64,000 nucleotides of DNA. Source: Mobilicoccus pelagius NBRC 104925 (GTDB taxonomy: Bacteria; Actinomycetota; Actinomycetes; Actinomycetales; Dermatophilaceae). Below, in pieces: positions 57,532 through 64,000 of the stretch (its first letter is position 1; each line of letters begins with the position of its first letter). The notes under the pieces are model-generated. The model had not been told where the DNA came from, did no database searches, and worked only from the letters and a program-made list of their open reading frames with translations. Position numbers and translations under genes: made by a program. The stretch is taken from the NCBI RefSeq assembly GCF_000247995.1, contig NZ_BAFE01000047.1:34473-98472 (forward strand). The letters are read 5' to 3'.

Positions 57532-60222
57532 TCAGGCTACCGTCCGTGCCGCCGACACCTCGGCCTCGCGGCGGAGGGGCGTGAGATCGTCCGCGGGTGC
57601 CTCTCCGACCTCGGAGACCCGCGACGCTCCCGAGGAGGTCGTGCCGCCGGTGTCGGGCCCGGCCCCCGGCGCGGGGGGCGGGCCCGCTCCGGCATCGAGC
57701 GCGGCGAGGCACCGGGTGAGGTGATCGGCGAGGGTCTCCGCGTACGGGTCGCGCATCATCGTGATGTGGTCGCCCGGCGTCTCGAGCCGCACCCACTCAC
57801 CGCTGAGGTGGGCGTCCCAGGACGCGCGGGCCTCCTTGTCCTCGCTCTCGGCGACGAGGACGACGGTGCGGCCCGGGTACGGCGGCGTGCGGTACCGCTT
57901 CGAGAGGACCCGCGACTGCTCGTGGAAGCGCCAGTACTGGCCGAGCCCGGGCGTGGGCACGAGACCGGTGACGAGGAGCCCGGCGACGTCACGGGCCCGG
58001 CGGGCGAGCGAACGCCCGGTCGGCGCGTCGGGGATGAGCGCCGGGTCCGGCGGGAACGAGTCGAGGACGAAGAGGATCTCGACCTCCTCCCCCGCCGCGC
58101 GGAGCTGCTGACACATCTCGAGCGCGACGAGACCACCGAAGGAGTGGCCGGCGACGCGGTACGGCCCGTGGGCCTGGATGCGGCGCAGCTCGCGGAGGTT
58201 GCGGCGGGCGGCGGCCTCCACCGACCAGTCGGGCACGGCCTTGCGCTCGAGCCCGTAGGAGTGGAACGCGTAGACGGGCTGGTCGTCGGGCAGGTGCCGC
58301 ACGACGGGCACGAACCCGAGACCGAGTCCACCACCGCCCGCGACGAGGAACAGCGGCGTGCGCCGCGCCTGCGTGGTGCCCTCGTTCGGGCCGGGGCGCA
58401 GGACGGTGAGGATCTGCTGGCGCCGGTCCGGCCTGCGCTTGAGACGCCGCGCGTACTCCGCGACGGTGGGGGCCTGGACGAGGAACGCCGAGGTGACGTC
58501 GCCCGGGTCGATGCCGAGGTCGGAGACGACCATGGCCGTGACCTCCTCCGCGGCGAGGGAGTCGCCGCCGAGGGCGAAGAAGTCGGCGTCGCGGCCCACC
58601 TCGTCGAGACCGAGGGCACGCGCCCACACCTGGGCGACGAGCCGCTCCCACTCCGACCGGACCCGCTCGCCGACGTCGGGCGGCGGCGGTGCGGGCAGCG
58701 CGGCGCGGTCGAGCTTGCCGCGCTCGGTGCGGGGCAGGGCGTCGAGGAAGACGACCGCCTCGGGCACGAGGTGTCCGGGCAGATGCTCGCGGAGGACGGA
58801 GCGGACGGCCGCGGCCGAGGGCCGGTCGGCGCTCGAGACGACGTAGGAGACGAGCCGGTACCGCTCACCCGTGTCGGACTTGACGCCGACGGTGAGCGCC
58901 TCGGTGACGTCCGGCAGCGCGAAGAGCGCGGCGTCGACCTCGCCCGGCTCGACCATGTAACCGCGGATCTTCACCGAGTGGTCGCGACGGCCGAGGAGGC
59001 GGAGCCCCTCGTCGTCGACCTCGCCGACATCGCTCGTGCGGTACGTGCGACGGCCGTCGGGTTCGTCGAAGAACGCGAGCGCGGTGGCCTCCGGGTTGCC
59101 GAGGTATCCGTTCGCGACGACGTCGCGGGTGACCGCGACGATGCCGGACTCACCGGCGGCCAGTGGCGTGCCGTCCTCGGCGAGGCAACGGATCTCCGTG
59201 TTCCCCACGGGGCGCCCGACGGGCAGCGGACCCGACAGGGGTGGGTGGTCGGCGTCGACGACGTACTCGGCGATGAGGCCTGTCTCGGAGCTGCCGTACC
59301 GGTTGCGCAGGAGGCACGTCGGCGGGAGGAGCGGGCGGATCTGCTCGACGTCGCGGCCGTGGGCCGGCTCACCGGCGATCGTCACGGTGCGCAGCGTCGT
59401 GAGCTGCTGCGGGGTGGGCCCGGAGCTCACGAACGCGCGGAGGATCGCCGGGCTCGTGTGCATGATCGTCGCGCCCACCTGGTCGATCCACGGGGCGAGG
59501 CCGGCGATGCCGCGGGCGCGGGTGTCGAAGAGGCGCATCGTCGACCCGACGACGAGCCCGGCGACGGTGACCATGAGCCCGGCGTGGAACGCCATGGGCA
59601 GGGTGTGTGCGATGACGTCGTCGGCGTCGTAGCAGTCGGTCGCCGCGGAGTTGCGCCATGCGTCGGAGACGAGCATGCGGCCGCTGTTGAGGACCACCTT
59701 GGGCACGCCTGTGGAGCCGGACGTGAACGCGAGGACCGCGGTGCCGTTCGGATCGACGGGGCCCTCGAACAGGGTCGCGGTGTCGGTCGCGGTGAGCGCG
59801 TCGGGCCCGATGACCGGCCTGCCGAGCTCGGCCGCGAGGTCGAGCAGGTCGCCGGCGGCGACGACGGCGCGGGCGTCGACCCGCTCGCACATCTGCTGCA
59901 ACCGCGGGGCGGGCGTGCGGTAGTCGAGGACGAGGAGCGGGTGCCCCGAGGCGATGACCCCGAGGATGGCCGCGACCGCCGTGCACCGGTGCGGATGGAG
60001 CACGGCGACCGGCTCCCCCGGCGAGGTTCCGGCGAGGATGGACGCGCGGACGGAGGCGGCCTCCGCAGCGAGTCTCGTGTACGTGTACGTGCCGTCGGCG
60101 TCGATCACCGCCGGCTCGTCCGCCAGCGCCTCGAGCACCGTGGCGAAGCGGTCGACGACCCCCGATGTTGCGTCCGTCGCCGTGAGCGGCGCCAGACGCA
60201 CGGACCTGCTGATGTGCGTCAT
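57532..60222 (-). CDS. NRPS-like adenylation-carrier-thioesterase protein with intact TE
   Basis: 896 residues, ATG with a GGGGG-type RBS. Paralogue of the protein at 52038: AFTSGSTGVPKVVLNSG, PMAFHAGLMVTVAG (again no A4 Asp), RYGSSETGLIAEYVV, GRRDHSVKIRGYMVEPGEVD, LPRTERGKLDRAALP. Carrier motif DADFFALGGDSLAAEEV near 575. TE near 640-860 with intact GHSFGG (Ser694) and GDHITMM (His819), so it can off-load product. The tail after 865 is Pro/Gly-rich. A-T-TE proteins without a condensation domain typically join or release aryl-pyruvate or aryl-acid units. It is convergent with the dehydratase fusion, with the esterase between. Confidence 0.9.
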   Translation of the reverse strand: MTHISRSVRLAPLTATDATSGVVDRFATVLEALADEPAVIDADGTYTYTRLAAEAASVRASILAGTSPGEPVAVLHPHRCTAVAAILGVIASGHPLLVLDYRTPAPRLQQMCERVDARAVVAAGDLLDLAAELGRPVIGPDALTATDTATLFEGPVDPNGTAVLAFTSGSTGVPKVVLNSGRMLVSDAWRNSAATDCYDADDVIAHTLPMAFHAGLMVTVAGLVVGSTMRLFDTRARGIAGLAPWIDQVGATIMHTSPAILRAFVSSGPTPQQLTTLRTVTIAGEPAHGRDVEQIRPLLPPTCLLRNRYGSSETGLIAEYVVDADHPPLSGPLPVGRPVGNTEIRCLAEDGTPLAAGESGIVAVTRDVVANGYLGNPEATALAFFDEPDGRRTYRTSDVGEVDDEGLRLLGRRDHSVKIRGYMVEPGEVDAALFALPDVTEALTVGVKSDTGERYRLVSYVVSSADRPSAAAVRSVLREHLPGHLVPEAVVFLDALPRTERGKLDRAALPAPPPPDVGERVRSEWERLVAQVWARALGLDEVGRDADFFALGGDSLAAEEVTAMVVSDLGIDPGDVTSAFLVQAPTVAEYARRLKRRPDRRQQILTVLRPGPNEGTTQARRTPLFLVAGGGGLGLGFVPVVRHLPDDQPVYAFHSYGLERKAVPDWSVEAAARRNLRELRRIQAHGPYRVAGHSFGGLVALEMCQQLRAAGEEVEILFVLDSFPPDPALIPDAPTGRSLARRARDVAGLLVTGLVPTPGLGQYWRFHEQSRVLSKRYRTPPYPGRTVVLVAESEDKEARASWDAHLSGEWVRLETPGDHITMMRDPYAETLADHLTRCLAALDAGAGPPPAPGAGPDTGGTTSSGASRVSEVGEAPADDLTPLRREAEVSAARTVA
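57534..57539 (-). promoter_or_regulatory. -10 element, leaderless promoter of the esterase
   Basis: TAGCCT on the minus strand, 6 nt before the esterase ATG at 57527 and overlapping the stop region of the A-T-TE gene. Confidence 0.5.
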
Positions 60223-60242
60223 GTTGTGTACCCCCGGCCACG

Positions 60243-60272
60243 AACATAGCCCGCAGGTAATCCCCAGGTCCA
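60243..60272 (-). promoter_or_regulatory. Probable promoter of the second A-T-TE gene
   Basis: -35-like TGGACC (60267-60272), 18-nt spacer, -10 TATGTT (60243-60248), all on the minus strand, in a relatively AT-rich patch 21 nt before the ATG. Confidence 0.45.
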
Positions 60273-60323
60273 CCACCCACAGACACGTCCGGACGCCCGT
60301 CCAACTGGACCCGGCGATGCAGG

Positions 60324-62846
60324 TCACGAAGGGCGTTGGGGCCAAGGGTGTTTCGGATATCTGCCTCGCATCTCTGCGCGTACCTGGGCGTACGGTCCGG
60401 CCCAGAACGAGGCGAGGTCGTCGGTCACCGCGAGGGGTCTGCGGGCCGGGGAGAGCAGGTGGAAGAGGACGGGGACGCGGCCGTCCGCGAGGCGGGGCGT
60501 CTCGGTCATCCCGAAGCACGACTGGAGCCGCACGGCGACGACGGGGCGACCCTCCGGGTCGTTGACCTCGGGGTACTCGACGCGGGCGCGGGTGCCGTCG
60601 GCGACGACGAGGCGCTCGGGGGCGAGCTCGTCGAACCCGGCGGCCTCGGGCCAGGGCAGGCGCGCCTGGAGCGCGGAGTGGAGGTCGACGTCGGCGACCC
60701 GCGTCGCGGTGAGGTCGAACCAGTCGGCGAGCCGGCCGAGGAGCGCGTCGTCGGTGACGTCGGGCCACGGGTCGCCGAGGTGGCGACGGCAGAACGCGAG
60801 TCGACGCCGCAGCGCCGTCGCGGCGGGCGTCCAGGGGAGGACCCCGAGGCCCGCCCGGGCGAGCCCGTCGCGCCAGGCGTCGGCGGTGGCCACGGGGGTG
60901 GGGGTCGTCGGGGTGGCGGTGAGTTCGATCGCGCCGAGACGGCGGACGCGGCGCGCGAGGATCCGGCCGTCGTCGAGGACGCACCGTTCCTCCTCGCGGA
61001 GCAGGGGTGCGGCAGCGGCGATCGCGGCCTCCTCGGTGAGCGGTGCGGCCGCGCGGACGACGGCGCCGGTCGCGTCGGCGACGCGGCCCGCGACGCGCGA
61101 GACGTCGGCGATCGCGAGCCATTCCTGCCCGGCGAGCGGGCTGCGCGGCGGGAGGGACGCGCGGGTCCCGGCGGCGAGGAGGTAGGAGTCGCCGCGGCGG
61201 CGTGCGACCCACTCCGGTCGAGCGAGGGCGACGACGACGCCCGGGGCGGCCGGTCCCGCGACCGTCCTCTCCGGCGGCGGGCCGTCCGACTTCCCGCCCC
61301 GCCTCGCCGTGGCGACGCGATGCAGCCGGGCGGACTCCTGCCGCCACCGCCCGGAGCCGCGATGGCGCCCGGAGCGGAGCTCGGTGAGGAGCCGGGTGAG
61401 GTCGGCGCCCTCGGGGCGGTGGTCGTCGGCGAGCATCGCGACGACGTCGGCGGCGGCCCCGACCCCGACCCGGCGGGCACCGTCGAGGAGCGCCCGCGCC
61501 CAACGGGGGTCGGCGGGGACGAGGGCAAGACGCCGCCCCACGTCGGTGGCGCGGCCGTCGCCGTCGACCGCGCCGAGGTCGGCGAGGGTCGCGACGGCGT
61601 CGGCGAGCGCCGCCTCCGGCAACGGGTCGGGCAGGGCGAGTCCGTCGCCGCCCGGAGCGCCCCACACGGCGAGCGTCAACGCGGCACCGGTGAGGTCCGA
61701 GCTCGCGACCTCCGGGGTGACGTGCGTGGGCATCGCGGCCCACGTGCGTTCGTCGTAGCACCGCACGACGCGCCCCGGCCCCTCACGGGCCGCGCGACCG
61801 GCACGCTGGGTCGCCGCGTCCTGGGAGCACCGCACGGTGACGAGGCCGGTCATGCCACGCGCGGCGTCGCGGCGGGGTTCGCGAGAGAGACCTGCATCGA
61901 CGACGAGACCGACACCCGGCACGGTGAGGCTCGACTCCGCGAGCGCCGTCGTCACGACGACGCGGGGTGGATCGGCGGGGCCGCGCCCACCGGTGACGCG
62001 GTGCTGCTCGGCGAGGGGCAGTCCGCCGTGGAGGGTGAGGACCTCGGCGCCGCCCACCCGACCGGCGAGCATCCCCGCGACGCGATCGACCTCGCGCACT
62101 CCGGGGAGGAACACGAGGGCGTCGCGGCCGGGCGCCCTCATGCTGTCCGCCGCCCCCGCCGCACCCGTCGACGAGGTCGGGCCGACGGCCTCGGCGGTGA
62201 CGGCCGCGACGTGGCCGAGGAACTCGGGGGTGACGCCGCGCGCGTCGGCAAACGGGCCGGGCGGCGGCACCCAGGCGACCTCGAGCGGGTGGAGGACGCC
62301 GTCGGCGTGGACCACCTCGGCGTCGAGGAGCGTCGCGAACCGGCGTGCGTCGAGCGTCGCCGACATCGCGACGAGGACGAGGTCCTCCCGCAGGGCACGG
62401 ACCTCGGCGAGCATCCCGAGGAGGAGGTCGGTGTCGAGACCCCGCTCGTGGATCTCGTCGAGGACGACGGCGTCGACGCCCGGCAGGTCGGGGTCGGCGA
62501 GGAGGCGTCGCAGGAGCACGCCCGGTGTGACGACCTCGATGCGCGTCCGAGGCCCCACGTCGTGCCGCCCCCGCACCGTCACGCCGACGAGGTCGCCGAC
62601 GGCGGTTCCGGTGAGGGTGGCGAGTCGGCGGGCCGCGGCGTCCGCGGCGATGCGGCGGGGCTGGGTGAGCACGACGCGGCCCGGGACCTCGTTCGCGGCG
62701 GCGGGCGGCACGAGCGTCGTCTTGCCAGTGCCCGCAGGGGCCTCGACGACGACGGCGCCCCGCCCGAGCGCCGTGCGCAGCGCGGGCAGCGCCTCGGCGA
62801 ACGGCAGACCGGCGCCGATGCGGGCGAGATCGAACGGCCGGGTCAC
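60324..62846 (-). CDS. hrpB: ATP-dependent RNA helicase HrpB (DEAH-box)
   Basis: 840 residues from GTG 62846. The start was chosen because TACGCT lies 6 nt upstream and FDLARIGAGLPFAEALPAL is the family's usual beginning. Walker A APAGTGKTTLVPP (Lys42), LTQPRRIAADAAARRLA, DEIHERGLDTDLLLGML near 125, MSATLDARRF, VVTTALAESSLTVPGVGLVVDAG, and QRAGRAAREGPGRVVRCYDE. The HrpB-specific C-terminus (WDGLA-like region, LPWPEAAGFDELAPERLVV, GRPVVAVRLQSCFGM) is complete. Function in cells is poorly known; RNA processing is assumed. It ends with PSFWAGPY-type text near the normal C-terminus (ASFWAGPYAQVRAEMRGRYP). Confidence 0.93.
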   Translation of the reverse strand: MTRPFDLARIGAGLPFAEALPALRTALGRGAVVVEAPAGTGKTTLVPPAAANEVPGRVVLTQPRRIAADAAARRLATLTGTAVGDLVGVTVRGRHDVGPRTRIEVVTPGVLLRRLLADPDLPGVDAVVLDEIHERGLDTDLLLGMLAEVRALREDLVLVAMSATLDARRFATLLDAEVVHADGVLHPLEVAWVPPPGPFADARGVTPEFLGHVAAVTAEAVGPTSSTGAAGAADSMRAPGRDALVFLPGVREVDRVAGMLAGRVGGAEVLTLHGGLPLAEQHRVTGGRGPADPPRVVVTTALAESSLTVPGVGLVVDAGLSREPRRDAARGMTGLVTVRCSQDAATQRAGRAAREGPGRVVRCYDERTWAAMPTHVTPEVASSDLTGAALTLAVWGAPGGDGLALPDPLPEAALADAVATLADLGAVDGDGRATDVGRRLALVPADPRWARALLDGARRVGVGAAADVVAMLADDHRPEGADLTRLLTELRSGRHRGSGRWRQESARLHRVATARRGGKSDGPPPERTVAGPAAPGVVVALARPEWVARRRGDSYLLAAGTRASLPPRSPLAGQEWLAIADVSRVAGRVADATGAVVRAAAPLTEEAAIAAAAPLLREEERCVLDDGRILARRVRRLGAIELTATPTTPTPVATADAWRDGLARAGLGVLPWTPAATALRRRLAFCRRHLGDPWPDVTDDALLGRLADWFDLTATRVADVDLHSALQARLPWPEAAGFDELAPERLVVADGTRARVEYPEVNDPEGRPVVAVRLQSCFGMTETPRLADGRVPVLFHLLSPARRPLAVTDDLASFWAGPYAQVRAEMRGRYPKHPWPQRPS

Positions 62847-62852
62847 GGCGCC

Positions 62853-62858
62853 AGCGTA
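62853..62858 (-). promoter_or_regulatory. -10 element, leaderless promoter of hrpB
   Basis: TACGCT on the minus strand, 6 nt before the hrpB GTG; it decides the start codon. Confidence 0.55.
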
Positions 62859-62869
62859 TCGGCGGACAC

Positions 62870-62915
62870 GAGAGGGGCCCACGACCGCGGTCTCCCGACG
62901 TCGTGGGCCCCTCTC
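62870..62915 (-). terminator. Very strong hairpin between the 58-residue gene and hrpB
   Basis: Perfect 16-bp stem GAGAGGGGCCCACGAC / GTCGTGGGCCCCTCTC with a 14-nt loop; it ends transcription of the small upstream gene just before the hrpB promoter. Confidence 0.7.
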
Positions 62916-63022
62916 CCCCTGAGTCCTGTCGTTCCTGCGTTCCTGGCGCTCACCGCGGCGCACTGACGTTCGCCCCCGGGGACCGCGTCACCCCCTGCGG
63001 TGAGGCGCACGAGAGACGCCGG

Positions 63023-63199
63023 TCAGCGCGTGCGCGGCCCCCACGCGAGTCCACGGCGGACCGCGAGACGCTCCCGGGCCGGCGCGGCCGGCCGGCCCGT
63101 GCACTCCGGCGCGTCCGTCGGGCAGATCGTGAGGGTCGTGCCGTCGCCGCGCGCGATCGTCGCGGTGGTGTGAATCGTGTTGCGCGTCGTGGTGTCCAT
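63023..63199 (-). CDS. Small protein of 58 residues, unknown function
   Basis: 58 residues, ACAGGA 8 nt before the ATG. Thr-rich start (MDTTTRNTIHTTATIARGDG) followed by TLTICPTDAPECTGRP with two Cys seven residues apart, and an Arg-rich end (RERLAVRRGLAWGPRTR). No family recognised. Third-position GC and a good RBS argue that it is real, and it has its own strong terminator. Short basic proteins with a Cys pair can be small zinc or nucleic-acid binders; that is only a suggestion. Confidence 0.55.
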   Translation of the reverse strand: MDTTTRNTIHTTATIARGDGTTLTICPTDAPECTGRPAAPARERLAVRRGLAWGPRTR

Positions 63200-63361
63200 G
63201 ATCGTCCTGTCCCCACCGACACCTCGTCGGCGGCGGTGGCCTCTGGCGGTGATCCCCGTGATCGCCGTCCCCCGTCCTATCGACGTGACGGACGCCTGTC
63301 CGAGTCGTCCGTTCAACTTTTCTCGCAGGACGATGCGCGACGTGACAGCCCCCCTCGCGGG

Positions 63362-64000
63362 TCAGGTCCAGACGCCGGAGGTGCCACGGCGGTGGGAGCC
63401 GAGCAGGTGGGTGTCGACGATGCCGACGGCCTCCATGAGGGCGTACATCGTCGTCGGGCCGACGTGGGCGAACCCGCGGGCCTTGAGTGCGGCGGCGAGC
63501 GCGGTCGACTCCGGCGACCGGGTGGGCACGTCCGCCATCGACCGGGGCGCCGGCGTCCGCGCGGGCCCGAAGGACCACACGAACTCCACCAACCCGCCCT
63601 CCGCACGAAGCGCGAGCGTGGCGCGGGCGTTGCGGATCGTCGCCTCGATCTTGCGCCGGTTGCGGACGATGCCGGGGTCGGTGAGGAGACGCGCGACGTC
63701 CTCCTCCCCGAACGCGGCGACGGCCTCGGGGCCGAACCCGGCGAACGCGGCACGGAACGCCTCCCGCTTGCGGAGGATCGTCAGCCACGACAGGCCGGAC
63801 TGGAACGCCTCGAGGCTGATCCGCTCGAACATGCCCTGCTCGTCGCGCACGGGCATGCCCCACTCGGTGTCGTAGTACTCGCGCAGGAGTAGGTCGGTCG
63901 TCGCCCACCGCGGCCGGGCGAGACCGTCGTCGCCGACGACGAGATCTCCACCCGTGTCGTGACTCGTGTCGCGACTCGTGTCGTGACTCGTGTCGCCGCT
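63362..64000 (-). CDS. tag: DNA-3-methyladenine glycosylase I, 5' end cut by window
   Basis: 212 codons are visible and the frame is open to the right edge, so the start lies outside. GLARPRWATTDLLLREYYDTEWGM then PVRDEQGMFERISLEAFQSG and LSWLTILRKREAFRAAF match the Tag family, including the pocket Glu in DTEW. The end has ALKARGFAHVGPTTMYALME and VDTHLLGSH. It removes 3-methyladenine from DNA. The Cys/His zinc-site tail of E. coli Tag is not present. Before the domain is an unusual DTSHDTSRDTSHDTG repeat encoded by 12-bp DNA repeats. Confidence 0.9.
   Translation of the reverse strand, partial: SGDTSHDTSRDTSHDTGGDLVVGDDGLARPRWATTDLLLREYYDTEWGMPVRDEQGMFERISLEAFQSGLSWLTILRKREAFRAAFAGFGPEAVAAFGEEDVARLLTDPGIVRNRRKIEATIRNARATLALRAEGGLVEFVWSFGPARTPAPRSMADVPTRSPESTALAAALKARGFAHVGPTTMYALMEAVGIVDTHLLGSHRRGTSGVWT
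63953..64000. repeat. 12-bp tandem repeat at the right edge
   Basis: Four units of CGTGTCGyGACT (last one diverged) running into the window edge; read in the tag frame they encode Asp-Thr-Ser-His/Arg repeats, so the array may extend beyond the window. Confidence 0.75.

Noticed and set aside
60223..61761. 1409-residue frame that would extend the second A-T-TE protein upstream
   Set aside because: The added 513 residues are an out-of-frame reading of hrpB; the ATG at 60222 has a promoter and matches the paralogue's start.

Overview
The window is very GC-rich DNA (GC clearly above 70%, with strong G/C at third codon positions) from an actinobacterium. The gene content (soluble chemoreceptor, EAL-like protein, gluconate uptake, HrpB helicase, FprA, DUF2332, DUF1846, CsoR-family regulator) and the many leaderless start sites fit the Micrococcales. 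A Dermatophilaceae-type organism is possible, but I cannot fix the genus from this sequence. No rRNA, tRNA or CRISPR array was seen. About 52 protein-coding genes, three decayed genes and several regulatory or structural elements can be supported. Both edges cut genes: fadH on the left and a DNA-3-methyladenine glycosylase I on the right.

Layout. 0-7.6 kb: a partial 2,4-dienoyl-CoA reductase, then a four-gene operon for a sodium-translocating, biotin-dependent decarboxylase (alpha carboxyltransferase, small membrane anchor, biotin carrier, beta sodium pump; probably methylmalonyl-CoA decarboxylase), then an ABC exporter. 7.7-13.4 kb: MTHFR-like protein, DJ-1/PfpI protein, nucleoside hydrolase, a small membrane protein next to a two-RCK potassium channel, and a cytochrome b5-like lipoprotein. 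13.4-18 kb: a small unknown protein, a degenerate EAL protein, a frameshifted membrane gene and the gntP-gntK gluconate operon with an AT-rich control region. 18-26 kb: acetyltransferase, a YgiB/YgiC-like pair, S4 protein, a TetR/MFS efflux pair with a clear shared operator, a HAD hydrolase and a lactonase-like propeller. 26-31 kb: a CGNR regulator divergent from a PhyH-type oxygenase, rlmC, and a persulfide-sensor (CstR-like) locus with a decayed CoA-disulfide reductase gene. 31-35 kb: PTH2-type hydrolase, a DUF559 nuclease-like gene enclosed by hairpin-forming inverted repeats, and DUF1846. 35-50 kb: C5-epimerase-like secreted protein, GAF-GAF chemoreceptor, isoaspartyl peptidase, two related alpha/beta-hydrolase-fold proteins that lack the nucleophile elbow, two Nudix proteins, glycogen phosphorylase, FprA, DUF2332 and a cyclophilin lipoprotein. 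50-60.3 kb: YceI with paired operators, a lipase, then a compact biosynthetic locus: two paralogous adenylation-carrier-thioesterase proteins, a 3-dehydroshikimate dehydratase/VOC fusion and a secreted esterase. 60.3-64 kb: hrpB, a 58-residue protein and the partial glycosylase.

How it works together. The sodium decarboxylase operon would couple acyl-CoA decarboxylation to a sodium gradient. The 52-60 kb locus can make protocatechuate from 3-dehydroshikimate and holds two standalone A-T-TE proteins whose A domains lack the amino-acid-anchoring Asp, suggesting an aryl or keto-acid product. One TE has lost both its Ser and its His. The structures most worth follow-up are the DUF559 gene with its 19-bp inverted terminal repeats (18/19 identical), the A-T-TE pair with one dead thioesterase, and the CstR-type operators over a decaying sulfur-metabolism gene. 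At least twelve genes carry TANNNT placed 6-7 nt before the start codon, so leaderless transcription appears to be a main expression mode here.
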